Shown here: positions 49,998 to 58,155 of the stretch, piece by piece
Layout: the number at the start of each line of letters is the position of its first letter
How positions within the stretch are numbered: position 1 is the first letter of the stretch
Assembly (NCBI GenBank): GCA_963799085.1
Contig: CAWCWA010000014.1
Coordinates: 57,626 to 121,625, forward strand
Reading direction: 5' to 3'
Length of the DNA stretch: 64,000 bases
Source of the DNA: AP-15 sp963799085
GTDB lineage: Bacteria; Pseudomonadota; Alphaproteobacteria; ATCC43930; CGMCC-115725
Program-made: the position numbers and the translations under genes
The notes under the pieces: model-generated
The model's input: only the letters and a program-made list of their open reading frames with translations
Databases searched by the model: none
Told to the model about the DNA's origin: nothing

Positions 49998-50344
49998 ATT
50001 CTGTTGCTGCGGGACGCTGACCCTGGCGTGAGCGCGACGAAGCGAGGGTATGCGCTAGCGCCATGCCGCGCCGGCGAAGGTCGTCGCGCTGCCGCTGCCC
50101 TCTGGGATACCCGAATTGAGCGTTGTAATTGGCTCTTCCTAGAAGCTTCGTAGCGAAGCAGAAATAAGGCGAGAGGTGCTAGCTCGCCTAGGGCTGAGGA
50201 AGCCGCTTTTTTCAGCCGAGAACTCGGCGGAGCGTGCGTTCTAGCTTGATATCTCGGCGCGGCCGCATAAGCGAGTGCGGGGCCTCGCGCTTCGCGCGCG
50301 TCGCGTGGGAGCGTCGATTTCTTTAGGTGGCGCTATGCGCTCAC
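49998..50344. other. About 350 bases without a supported gene, with small hairpins
   Basis: Between the guaA fragment and the IS5 element. It holds small inverted pairs, for example GGCGAG/CTCGCC near 50169-50188 and GGCT/AGCC followed by TTTTTT near 50192-50212, the latter a weak terminator candidate. No coding signal seen. Confidence 0.45.
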
Positions 50345-51642
50345 ACAATTGGAGACCTCCAATAACCGCGCGTCTTTACGGAAAGAGCCGGGCATTGGCT
50401 GTGCCGTGAGCGGATTGGTTAGGGCGATCGGTGTGCCGGCGCGCGGCCGGCTGTGTTAGCGGATTTTCGGGTCAGGTTGGTGCGGTCCGGGCCGCCAGCC
50501 AGACCATCCGCTGCATGTTGTAGAGGAGGTTGGCAAGGCCGATCTTGGTGCTCGCTCGGGCGAGGCCGATGGTGCGGATGAACAGGCCCATCGGCCCCTT
50601 CTGCCGGGCGAAGACGTGCTCGACCGCCGAGCGCACCGCCGATTTGCGGGCATTGGCCCGGGCGGTGCGGCGCGGCATCGGCTTGCCTTTCGGCTTTTTG
50701 CGGTGGATCTGCGAGCGCAGCAGGCGGCCAGCGAGAAACCGCTCATTGGCTTTTGAGCGATAGGCGGTGTCGGCCCAGACCTCGCCGGCGGTGTTGTTGC
50801 TGTCGATCAGCTCGGGCAGCAACGCCCCGTCGTGGCGGGCCGCATCGGTGACCGTCCAGCGGCGGATCAGGCGATGCCGGCGGTCGATGCCGATGTGATT
50901 TTTGTAACCGAAGGCCGGGATCGCGAGATCGACGCGCGGTGCGCCATCCGCGCTCGGCTTAGCTTTGGTGTATTTGACCGTCCAGCGCGCATCGCGGTCC
51001 TTCTGCCGCAGCTTGGCCGGCTGGCCTGCCCACGCTGCCGGGATACGGCCTTGTTTGATGTCACGCCTCTCGCCATCGGTATTGCGCTGCTTGGGTGCGG
51101 CGACGATCGAGGCGTCGATGATCTGGCCGCTCATCGCCAGAAACCCGGCCCTTGCCAGCGCCGCGTCAAAGCGCTCAAACAGAACCGTGATCGCCGGCTG
51201 GCCCGCGATCTTGGCCCGCGTCAGCGTTTCGCGGAAGGTCCAGATCGTATTGGCGTCGGGCACGGTGTCGGCCAGCCCCAGACCGAGAAACCGCATGAAC
51301 GACAGCCGGTCGCGGATCAGGTATTCGGTGCGCTCGTCCGACAGATTGTGGCTGGCCTGCAGAACAAGGACTTTGAACATCAGCACGTGATCGAATGGCG
51401 GTCGGCCGCCTTTCACGCGGTCCGAGCGCGGCACCGCCCGCTCCAGATCCGCCCGAAACAGTTCGAAATCGATCACCGCGCTCAGCCGCTCCAAGCTGTC
51501 GCCTTTGGCCGAGAGCTGCTTCAGCCGCTCGTCAACGTCGAAAAATCCCGCCTGACCGCGCATCTCCGCCCCCCAGCGCAGACCCCGCTCATCGCATCAC
51601 AAACCTGCAAAAACCACCAGGTTTTTGGAGGTCTCCAATTGT
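50345..51642. mobile_element. IS5-family insertion sequence
   Basis: A ~1.3 kb element with one transposase on the minus strand and clear terminal inverted repeats: ACAATTGGAGACCTCCAATA at 50345 and, reversed from 51642, ACAATTGGAGACCTCCAAAA. The repeat itself contains the palindrome GGAGACCTCC. Ends could be off by a few bases. Confidence 0.88.
50472..51563 (-). CDS. IS5-family transposase
   Basis: A 363-residue intact DDE transposase, start MRGQAGFFDVDERLKQLSAK. N-terminal DUF772-like region (GGRPPFDHVLMFKVLVLQAS, DRLSFMRFLGLGLADTVPDA); catalytic Asp in SGQIIDASIVAAPKQRN, Asp in EVWADTAYRSKANE and Glu in RSAVEHVFARQKGPMGLFI. The tail TKIGLANLLYNMQRMVWL is typical. Not the same as the IS5-type remnant at 28022. 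Confidence 0.95.
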   Translation of the reverse strand: MRGQAGFFDVDERLKQLSAKGDSLERLSAVIDFELFRADLERAVPRSDRVKGGRPPFDHVLMFKVLVLQASHNLSDERTEYLIRDRLSFMRFLGLGLADTVPDANTIWTFRETLTRAKIAGQPAITVLFERFDAALARAGFLAMSGQIIDASIVAAPKQRNTDGERRDIKQGRIPAAWAGQPAKLRQKDRDARWTVKYTKAKPSADGAPRVDLAIPAFGYKNHIGIDRRHRLIRRWTVTDAARHDGALLPELIDSNNTAGEVWADTAYRSKANERFLAGRLLRSQIHRKKPKGKPMPRRTARANARKSAVRSAVEHVFARQKGPMGLFIRTIGLARASTKIGLANLLYNMQRMVWLAARTAPT

Positions 51643-51888
51643 TTGGCAATGGGGCATCCGCGTCTTGTTCGAGTGCAGCCAAGGCTGAAGCCCAGCGCTC
51701 AATAGGTTGCGGATCGACTGGGAACCCGACACGAACCTCCAACGGCTCGACGCGATGTGCCTCGTCCATGAATGATTGGGGCAGCTGGCCGTGAAGGGCA
51801 GCCTGGACTGTTTTGAGCGCCGTCTTGATCGTGCGCAATCGTTGCCAAGCGACGCTATGCTGCTCGATCAATGCCCGGTATTCGGGCA
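51643..51888 (-). pseudogene. Gene fragment trapped between IS5 and IS1595
   Basis: The minus strand has about 82 coding-like codons: LPEYRALIEQHSVAWQRLRT, IKTALKTVQAALHGQLPQSF, then RVEPLEVRVGFPVDPQPIER. It has no start or end of its own because both are replaced by IS ends. Family not recognised. Helical then strand-rich; possibly the C-terminal part of an island gene that continued across one of the IS insertions. Confidence 0.45.
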
Positions 51889-51946
51889 ATATTATACTTG
51901 ACGTACCCAAACGGCCATCCCATATTAAGAAGCAAGGAGATAGCCG

Positions 51947-52870
51947 ATGTCCGTTCTGTCCGAACCCCAATATCACAGCGAAGAAGCGGCCTACGCTTTC
52001 ATCGAGGCGCATGTATGGCAGCACGGTCGGGTTTGCCCGCATTGCGGCGTGATCGGCGAGAGCGGCACGCTTCGAGGCAAAAGCACCAGGATCGGCGTCT
52101 ACAAATGCTACGCCTGCCGCAAGCCCTTCACCGTCAAGGTTGGGACCATCTTCGAATCCAGCCACGTGAAGCTGCATATCTGGTTGCAGGCAATCTTCCT
52201 TCTCTGCTCTTCGAAGAAGGGTATAAGTAGCAACCAGCTTCACCGGACGCTCGGTATCACCCTCAAAACCGCTTGGTTCCTGAGCCACCGCATCCGCGAG
52301 GCGATGCGCGAAGGCAAACTGCCGATCGGCGGCATGGGAGGAGAAGGGAAATTTGTCGAAGCCGATGAAACCTACGTCGGTGGCAAGGCAAAGAACCGCG
52401 CATTCAAAGAACCGCCAGCGAAAGAAGCCGTCCTCGCGCTGGTCGAGCGCAATGGCCGCGTCGCTTCGTTCCACGTTCTGAATGTTACCGCTGCCAATCT
52501 GAAGCCGATCCTCGTCGAGCAAATCTCGCCGAAATCGCATCTGCGAACCGACGAAAGCGGCGTCTATTGGAGCGTCGGCGAGGGCTTCGCGAGCCATCGC
52601 ACTGTCAACCACTCCACAAGCGAATACGTCCGGGGAGACGCGCACACCAACACCGTCGAAGGATATTTTTCGATCCTGAAGCGCGGGATCATCGGAGTGT
52701 ATCACCACGTTAGCGAAGCGCACCTGAAGCGCTACCTTGCCGAGTTCGATTTCCGATACAACGAAAGGCTGGCGCTCGGTGTTGACGACGCCGAACGGAC
52801 AATCCTCGCTTTGCGCGGCGTTGTCGGGAAGCGGTTGACCTATCGAACGACTAATCGGGCGCAAGCATGA
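51947..52870 (+). CDS. IS1595-family (ISXO2-like) transposase
   Basis: A 307-residue intact protein, start MSVLSEPQYHSEEAAYAFIE after AAGGAG. An N-terminal zinc ribbon (VCPHCGVIGE, YKCYACRKPFTVKVGTIFES) precedes the ISXO2-like DDE domain: Asp in KFVEADETYVGGKAKN, Asp in HLRTDESGVYWSV, and HTNTVEGYFSILKRGIIGVY containing the Glu. The Asn/His motif of the family is present. Complete and likely active. Confidence 0.95.
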   Translation: MSVLSEPQYHSEEAAYAFIEAHVWQHGRVCPHCGVIGESGTLRGKSTRIGVYKCYACRKPFTVKVGTIFESSHVKLHIWLQAIFLLCSSKKGISSNQLHRTLGITLKTAWFLSHRIREAMREGKLPIGGMGGEGKFVEADETYVGGKAKNRAFKEPPAKEAVLALVERNGRVASFHVLNVTAANLKPILVEQISPKSHLRTDESGVYWSVGEGFASHRTVNHSTSEYVRGDAHTNTVEGYFSILKRGIIGVYHHVSEAHLKRYLAEFDFRYNERLALGVDDAERTILALRGVVGKRLTYRTTNRAQA

Positions 52871-53040
52871 AGACAAAACATAAGCCGGATGACAGGAATC
52901 CAGCGAGCCCAAAGCCAGATGATCCGGCGCAGTCGAAGCGCTTCGTTGAGACCGCCCGCGAGATTGAAGCGGACGAGAGCGGCGAGGCATTTCAGCGCGC
53001 AATCGAGAGAATTGTCCCACCGAAGTCATCGTCCACTTAA
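52867..53040 (+). CDS. IS1595 passenger small protein
   Basis: A 57-residue frame whose ATG overlaps the transposase stop (ATGA): MKTKHKPDDRNPASPKPDDP, then AQSKRFVETAREIEADESGE and ERIVPPKSSST. Small hydrophilic proteins of this kind, with a helical FVETAREIEADES-like core, commonly follow IS1595-family transposases. Function unknown. Confidence 0.75.
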   Translation: MKTKHKPDDRNPASPKPDDPAQSKRFVETAREIEADESGEAFQRAIERIVPPKSSST

Positions 53041-53679
53041 AAGTAACTCCGCGTATTCGTCTGGCAATAGGCCAACGGCTGTCACCTTTGCGCACCAATC
53101 TTGCAATAGCTGACCCTTCAGGTGAACCGCCCTAAAATATTTTGTATCATAATTTACTACCGTCATGCCGCCCCTCGTAATTAGCGACATAAGAGATTTT
53201 CTCATCTTACGCTTTTCGGCGACGACCGTTTCATCATAGAACTTAGCCCATTCCCATGCCAAAATATCGGCGGTTTGTAATTGCTGAACATCTTTTTTGT
53301 CTGCGAATGTGTGCGAAAAATGTCGATAAGAATGTTTTAGCTCCGGAACGTCTAGGACGCGCGACATAAAACCATGAGACTGGGCTTGATGACGGTGCCC
53401 GCTTTCAAAGAAATAGGCAATCTCTTCCTCTTCTCCAACTAACTCGCCGATAGTAATCATCGCGAAGTGACAACAAACCGGATACGCTCCCTCAAACCCA
53501 CGAATCCATTTTGGCAATAACGGTTCTATCTCATGGATATCGCAGGAAACGGCCACACCGAAAGAGGCACATTTATTGATTATGGCTGTCGCTCGCTGGA
53601 TAAGTCTATGAGCCTCTCTGTCGGAAATACCCTTAAACCGACATTCCCCAGATTCCCGGCTCGGTTGGTATGATTTTCC
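53026..53679 (-). pseudogene. DUF3800-like protein, C-terminal part
   Basis: The minus strand encodes GECRFKGISDREAHRLIQRA, FGVAVSCDIHEIEPLLPKWI, PVCCHFAMITIGELVGEEEE, QQLQTADILAWEWAKFYDET and ends LLPDEYAELLLSGR at 53026, inside or beside the IS1595 end. The layout (GISDREAH..., central AVSCDI, later QTADILAW) fits DUF3800, a RNase H-like family found in mobile elements. The N-terminal YFDESG-type motif is missing here; the frame upstream runs into IS1380 sequence. A DUF3800 N-terminus lies beyond that element at 55225. Confidence 0.65.
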
Positions 53680-55224
53680 CGTCATCGCGGCGTCGCCGCA
53701 ACGAAATTCGATAGCAGCCGGCCGTTTGGCAGCAAAAATGGCGGGCAGCGTGGGCTCGCGGCGCCGGAACTCGTTGCTTGCCTCCATCAAGACGCACCTC
53801 TGCCGTCGTGGTCTGTCGCATCTGACTTCGTCTGCCGGTCATGCCGGGGCGGGTGGTGTCCGCAACCGGGCGATCAGCGACAGGATATCCGCGAACATCT
53901 GCCGCGACACCGCGACCTCGGCGAGTTGGAAGGTCACGTAGCGCCCATGGCTGACGACCTTCGCGCCAATCTTGATCAGCTTTTCCTTCAAGCTGGTCAG
54001 CGACCAGTCCTTGATCGGATCGGGTATCGCCAGCGTCCGCATGAAGTTGCCCAGATTGTAGGCGAGCGCATGAAGTTGAAGGCGGACGGCGTTGGCGGCG
54101 AAGGTGCGGCACGACAGCCGGGTCCACTTGATCGCGCCCTTTCCCTCTTTGATGTACTGCTCGCAGGTGCCGCGATGGTTGTAGAAGCCCACGACCCGCT
54201 CGGGTGACCGCGCCAGGTTGGTGACGATAAAGCCGACGCGGGGGCAAAGCTCGCCCGGGTGCCATTCAACCTTGGCCGCCACCCGCCGGGGTTTGGTCCA
54301 TGAGCCGGCCCGATAGGAGAAGCTGGCGTAGTGGCGGCGCACCTCAAGCGGCGGTCGACCGACGGGCCGCGAGAGGAGGTATCCGATCTTGCCCTGCAAG
54401 ACGGGATTGGTCGGCAGCCGGATCGCATAACCGTAGCCCTCGGCTTCGAGGAACTCGTAGATCTCCGGATTGGCGAAAGCCCCGTCACCACGGAAATAGC
54501 ACCGCTTCCCTGTGCCCCGGTAGCGGGCGACCACCGGCTCCAGCACCGTTCGCCAGCCATCGGCGCTGTGGACGTTCCCGGAGCGCAGGGCGCATCGCTC
54601 CAGATCGCCGAGTTGGTTGAACACGAATAGCGGGTGGTAGCAGGTGCAGGCGAAATGGCCGTTATAGGCGCTGCCTTCCTGGGCGCCGTAGGTCGGGCTC
54701 TCGCTCGAATCCATGTCGAGCACAATGGTCTTCGGCGGTTTCCGCTGGTGCACCTTGTCGATCCACTGGCCCGATAGATCGGCGAGCGCAGCAAGGTTCT
54801 CAGGCCGGGTCAGCCACCTTGTCTCAAAACGGCCCATCTGGCTCGCCGAAGCAGCGGACCCCGTGATCGCTCCCTCGCCGACCACCCAGCGCATCGCCGG
54901 ATCGCGGCACAGCCGGTCGGCGTCGTTCACGTCCTCATAGCCGGCCAGCCGCCCGAATACCGATTGGCGCAGCAACCCGGCCAACCGGTGGCGACCGTTC
55001 TTGCCGGTGCGCGCGTCGGCAAGCGTCTCAGCCCCCGTGTCGGTCAGGCCCACCACGTCGTCCAACTCGCGATAGGGCAACATCCCAGCGTCGGAGGTGA
55101 TTACACTGCCGCGAAACTGGAGCATCAAACGGCGGTCGAAATCGAGCCTCAGCGCCTCGCTTTTCGATTTACCCGCCGGGTCCACCATCGCCGCCCCATC
55201 CGACGCCGTCTATGATGCTGACGC
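53680..55224. mobile_element. IS1380-family insertion sequence, copy B
   Basis: About 1.5 kb with one transposase on the minus strand, lying between DUF3800-type sequence on both sides. Ends are inferred from where the flanking reading stops. The inverted repeats were not defined with certainty. The transposase is a distant relative of the one at 37759, so the two are different IS species. Confidence 0.7.
53839..55188 (-). CDS. IS1380-family transposase, copy B
   Basis: A 449-residue intact DDE transposase, start MVDPAGKSKSEALRLDFDRR. Landmarks: FRGSVITSDAGMLPYRELDD, catalytic Asp in IVLDMDSSESPTYGAQEG, Asp in KRCYFRGDGAFANPEIYEFL and Glu in HRGTCEQYIKEGKGAIKWTR; C-terminal QLHALAYNLGNFMRTLAIPD. 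Belongs to the IS1380 subgroup commonly found in Alphaproteobacteria. Full length and likely functional. Confidence 0.95.
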   Translation of the reverse strand: MVDPAGKSKSEALRLDFDRRLMLQFRGSVITSDAGMLPYRELDDVVGLTDTGAETLADARTGKNGRHRLAGLLRQSVFGRLAGYEDVNDADRLCRDPAMRWVVGEGAITGSAASASQMGRFETRWLTRPENLAALADLSGQWIDKVHQRKPPKTIVLDMDSSESPTYGAQEGSAYNGHFACTCYHPLFVFNQLGDLERCALRSGNVHSADGWRTVLEPVVARYRGTGKRCYFRGDGAFANPEIYEFLEAEGYGYAIRLPTNPVLQGKIGYLLSRPVGRPPLEVRRHYASFSYRAGSWTKPRRVAAKVEWHPGELCPRVGFIVTNLARSPERVVGFYNHRGTCEQYIKEGKGAIKWTRLSCRTFAANAVRLQLHALAYNLGNFMRTLAIPDPIKDWSLTSLKEKLIKIGAKVVSHGRYVTFQLAEVAVSRQMFADILSLIARLRTPPAPA

Positions 55225-55530
55225 TTATATCAAAACCGAGGTAAGGATGCTCAAAATCGCTACTTCATCCGGCGAATGCGGGTTAAATTGTTTTTCCTTT
55301 AACGCTAAATCGGTCATATGGCACTCGCCATATTTTTGGAACAACTGATTCCATTCCCTGCGGCATTTCTTTGCCTGTCTTTTATTGTAGGCGAAGCCAG
55401 CAACCGCGAAAATTCCGTCAGTCCGTTCGCTTTCATCAAAATATGCTTGCAGCATTACGGCCCACCCCTCTGCCGGCATTGCCGCCTCAAGGAGATCGTC
55501 CGCTGAGCTTTGGCCGGCGAGCGCGATCAT
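55225..55530 (-). pseudogene. DUF3800-like protein, N-terminal part
   Basis: Start MIALAGQSSADDLLEAAMPA at 55530, overlapping the stop of the upstream coiled-coil gene (ATGA); the DUF3800 core begins at VMLQAYFDESERTDGIFAVA with the conserved acidic YFDES motif and continues GECHMTDLALKEKQFNPHSP, then ends SILTSVLI at the IS1380 boundary. The true start may be the ATG before LQAYFDES. Its last ~25 codons seem to correspond to the first ones of the 53026 fragment, so the two may not be halves of a single gene. Confidence 0.65.
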
Positions 55531-55976
55531 AGCGCGCCTCGCACGTCACGGGTACGGGAAATATAATGTTGCCGGTATTCGGGACTGGTGCAGACAATCT
55601 GGGCCATCTCTTTGTACTGGTTGGCTCTAAGCTGACGCAGGGCGGATTGGACCCGCTGGACCTCAGCAGCTAAGGCAGCTTCGACTTGTTCCAGCCGGTC
55701 AACCTCGGCCTGGGCAGAAGCAACACGAGACTTGGCATCGGCTACGGGGTCAGCTAACTCGGCATCATTCACGAATTCATAGGCCAGCCTTCGACGCTCG
55801 TCGCTGGCGACCCGTTGCAGATCGGCAGTAACCTCCGCCAGATTGGAAGCTAAGTGCCAGGATCGTTCACGTGCACGTATCTGTGCTTGTTCGAGAGCAG
55901 CGAGACGCTGTTGCGCCTCCTCGATTTCGGCTATAACAGCGCGTAGTTTAGCTCGTGATGCTGTAGGATCGGGCAT
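55527..55976 (-). CDS. Hypothetical coiled-coil protein
   Basis: A 149-residue protein, start MPDPTASRAKLRAVIAEIEE. Most of it is strongly helical with heptad patterns (QRLAALEQAQIRARERSWHL, QAEVDRLEQVEAALAAEVQR), ending in a small basic tail (EYRQHYISRTRDVRGAL). No membrane segment or known domain. It overlaps the DUF3800 start by 4 bases, so translation is probably coupled. Part of the packed minus-strand run from the integrase side of the island. Confidence 0.6.
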   Translation of the reverse strand: MPDPTASRAKLRAVIAEIEEAQQRLAALEQAQIRARERSWHLASNLAEVTADLQRVASDERRRLAYEFVNDAELADPVADAKSRVASAQAEVDRLEQVEAALAAEVQRVQSALRQLRANQYKEMAQIVCTSPEYRQHYISRTRDVRGAL

Positions 55977-56004
55977 AGGAGCAACCGGGTAAGGGTAATG
56001 CTAC

Positions 56005-56496
56005 TCAGCGACCGGTGCCGCCGAAGCGGATGTTAGCTGGATCGGGGAAGCGCCGGAGGAACGACCGGGTGTTCGGAGCAGCAATGGCGCCGTCCTGTGC
56101 AGGAGATCGCCGATCACTGGTGCTGCGACGACCTGAGCGGAAGCCGCGATCACCGTTGACACCACCGTTGGAGTGGGCCGCCTCGATGAGAGCTGCCAGC
56201 TGGCCGATGAGTTTGCCGTGCTCGTCGGGTGGCAGTACGTCCAACATCTTCTGGATGTATGTCATGCACTCGCGGGCGTTGAGCGGGGTGTCTTCCGGAT
56301 CGGTGCTGCCGCGCGGCGGCATATCCGGGTCTTGGTCTCGTGCGAGCAATCGATTGTTTCTCATCAGTTCCTTCTCCCCCTTCAGGATCCAGCTAAGCGG
56401 GTGACCGCCATCTGGTTCGATTTTATCGTAGGCTCCGACGGGGTGAGCGAGTTCCCGCAGTGCGGCTCGTCGCAGGTCGTCGGTGATGATCGGCAT
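56005..56496 (-). CDS. Hypothetical island protein
   Basis: A 163-residue protein, start MPIITDDLRRAALRELAHPV, with an AGAAGGAGG ribosome site. The first half is helical, with HPLSWILKGEKELMRNNRLL and ARECMTYIQKMLDVLPPDEH; the last third is basic and low-complexity (GFRSGRRSTSDRRSPAQD), possibly nucleic-acid-binding. No family recognised. It lies 14 bases downstream of the 56511 gene and 28 bases upstream of the coiled-coil gene, so one transcript is likely. Confidence 0.55.
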   Translation of the reverse strand: MPIITDDLRRAALRELAHPVGAYDKIEPDGGHPLSWILKGEKELMRNNRLLARDQDPDMPPRGSTDPEDTPLNARECMTYIQKMLDVLPPDEHGKLIGQLAALIEAAHSNGGVNGDRGFRSGRRSTSDRRSPAQDGAIAAPNTRSFLRRFPDPANIRFGGTGR

Positions 56497-56510
56497 TGGA
56501 AAACCTCCTT

Positions 56511-57398
56511 CTAGTAAATTGGCCCCACGGCTTTGCGAGAAATCGTTTTTAAGGCGTTTTTAGCTTGAGGAAAGGGGGTGGCCGCTATAGCGGTAGCCGG
56601 GAACACTTTCTTCAAGCTAGAAACACGTGTACGCACGTCTCTAGGCCGTTTATTAGCGGGGGCAAGCCCCCAATACGCGTTGCGGAGTGACCGACACATC
56701 ATTTCGCTCGCCACGGGTACTGGTAGCCTCGGTAAGAACTGCTTTCGAAGGCCATGTCTGCTGGCAGACTGGAGCGATACAGGACGTCGGGGTGAACGCC
56801 ACCATTGGTCGGGCCGTCGTCGACGGGTTCGAACTCGTGCATTTGGGATGATGGGATGGGTGCCACGGGCCATTGGCACCACGTTGTGACCATGGGGCAG
56901 TGGTAGGGCGGGTTCCACTGCTTCGCCTGCAGTAGCCTGCACGACTCGTGCATGCGAGCGAACTGCGGGGGCGGCTATGGGTCCTGCCAACGGTTTCTTC
57001 GCAATAGCGGGTTCGGGCTGAGGAATATGGGGTGATTTGGGCGTAGGTTCACCGCGCGTGAACTTGTTGGGCTTGGGAAGGACTGCCTGTTGCTGCGCCA
57101 GTGCCTCGGTATAGGCCTCGATCATGAGCTGCTTAAATTGGCCAGGCATCTCGGTTTCGTGTCGGGTCAACAAGGCGTCGAGCAAGTTCTGACGCTGTTC
57201 ATCGGTCATGGCCTCGACATCAGCCAAAGTGACTTGCTTGGTTGGTCCGCGCCTGCCATCTGAGTATGCCAAAATCTGCTGGGCGGCTTGTGCACGAGCA
57301 TTGGGCGAAGCGTCCTCGTCTCTGATGATCTGCACCAGGGCGGCGGCACCAACGAATTTGTGCTTCTGGGCAAACCGAGTGATGCTGTCGTCGGTCAT
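56511..57398 (-). CDS. Hypothetical island protein, small-terminase-like N-terminus
   Basis: A 295-residue frame, start MTDDSITRFAQKHKFVGAAA, overlapping the upstream gene by 4 bases. The N-terminal helical segment (ALVQIIRDEDASPNARAQAA, QQILAYSDGRRGPTKQVTLA) resembles repeats near the start of small terminase-like and packaging-associated island proteins. From ~residue 175 the sequence becomes Arg/Pro-rich and unlike a fold; another frame at 56699-56953 also looks coding there (VDDGPTNGGVHPDVLYRSSL), so a frameshift near 56880 is likely and the true C-terminus may differ. Confidence 0.5.
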   Translation of the reverse strand: MTDDSITRFAQKHKFVGAAALVQIIRDEDASPNARAQAAQQILAYSDGRRGPTKQVTLADVEAMTDEQRQNLLDALLTRHETEMPGQFKQLMIEAYTEALAQQQAVLPKPNKFTRGEPTPKSPHIPQPEPAIAKKPLAGPIAAPAVRSHARVVQATAGEAVEPALPLPHGHNVVPMARGTHPIIPNARVRTRRRRPDQWWRSPRRPVSLQSASRHGLRKQFLPRLPVPVASEMMCRSLRNAYWGLAPANKRPRDVRTRVSSLKKVFPATAIAATPFPQAKNALKTISRKAVGPIY

Positions 57399-57862
57399 TC
57401 CGCAGCCTCCTCCTCACCTGATTCTTCCTCGGCGATAATCTGATCAAGCGAGAGTTTGGAAGTAGGCTTTGATTGAATGCCAAGTCGTGCCATTGTCCTG
57501 ACTAGCGAATTGATCCAGGCGAGGTAACTATTGTTATCGATTTCAGTAAACTCATGCCGAATTTTTTTATCCAAAAGAGCAAGGCGCAACTGGAGCCAAC
57601 AACACCTTTCAATCATTATCCGCCGAATGACATTTGGATTACCACCAACATACCTGACTAAATCGTCGCGAAGTCGTTTGACGATTAGCCCTTCACTCGA
57701 TCGGCCATCAACTCGGACTAAGCGATAGACTTTGCTGTGAGGCCCAAGGTTTCGGCCATGCTGGTTTCGCTGCGGCCCTACCTTGCGCCTTACTGGAGGC
57801 TTCACATCCCCACGAACAAAACGTGGTCTTGGCCGTTCCAGTGTTGCCCAATCGTCGCTCAT
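57395..57862 (-). CDS. Hypothetical island protein of a family common in alphaproteobacterial mobile DNA
   Basis: A 155-residue protein, start MSDDWATLERPRPRFVRGDV. The core VDGRSSEGLIVKRLRDDLVR, YVGGNPNVIRRIMIERCCWL, then NSYLAWINSLVRTMARLGIQ matches, from memory, a recurrent uncharacterised family that sits beside terminase-like and integrase genes in alphaproteobacterial phages and islands. Its stop overlaps the next gene's start (ATGA). First gene of this run; the 290 bases upstream are AT-richer and probably hold its promoter. Confidence 0.6.
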   Translation of the reverse strand: MSDDWATLERPRPRFVRGDVKPPVRRKVGPQRNQHGRNLGPHSKVYRLVRVDGRSSEGLIVKRLRDDLVRYVGGNPNVIRRIMIERCCWLQLRLALLDKKIRHEFTEIDNNSYLAWINSLVRTMARLGIQSKPTSKLSLDQIIAEEESGEEEAAE

Positions 57863-58155
57863 GTTTCCAAGTTTGCGCGCATTACTGTTGAAGTTGCAAG
57901 CGCGTTTCCGGAGAGCCTACCGGATTTTCTTTTATTTGTGTCTGCCATCAGATTCTGATCTTATTGTATTTCAGCAGTTAAATTCGCCATACGTGATAAT
58001 TAGCAATTAGCAAGGGCCAAAAGAGTTCCGTTTAGGGAGACACGGCGAAAATCCTACTTCACGTCGCTATAAGTATGATGAGACAAAAGGCGGTTCGTGT
58101 CCGAGAGGGGTGCGATTTGTCTCGAATATCGTAATAAATCATTTCTGGCTTAAGT

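Larger units (their letters stand above)
51889..53045. mobile_element. IS1595-family insertion sequence
   Basis: About 1.16 kb with a transposase and an overlapping small passenger gene, the usual layout for this family. Ends are estimated from where flanking gene fragments stop; candidate terminal sequences are TATTATACTTGACGT on the left and the reverse complement of GTCCACTTAAAAGTA on the right, which match only partly. Confidence 0.7.

Noticed and set aside
51521..53098. Long minus-strand frame of 525 codons
   Set aside because: Most of it is antisense to the IS1595 transposase and its left end is antisense IS5 terminus; only the part at 51643-51888 looks like real coding sequence and is reported separately.
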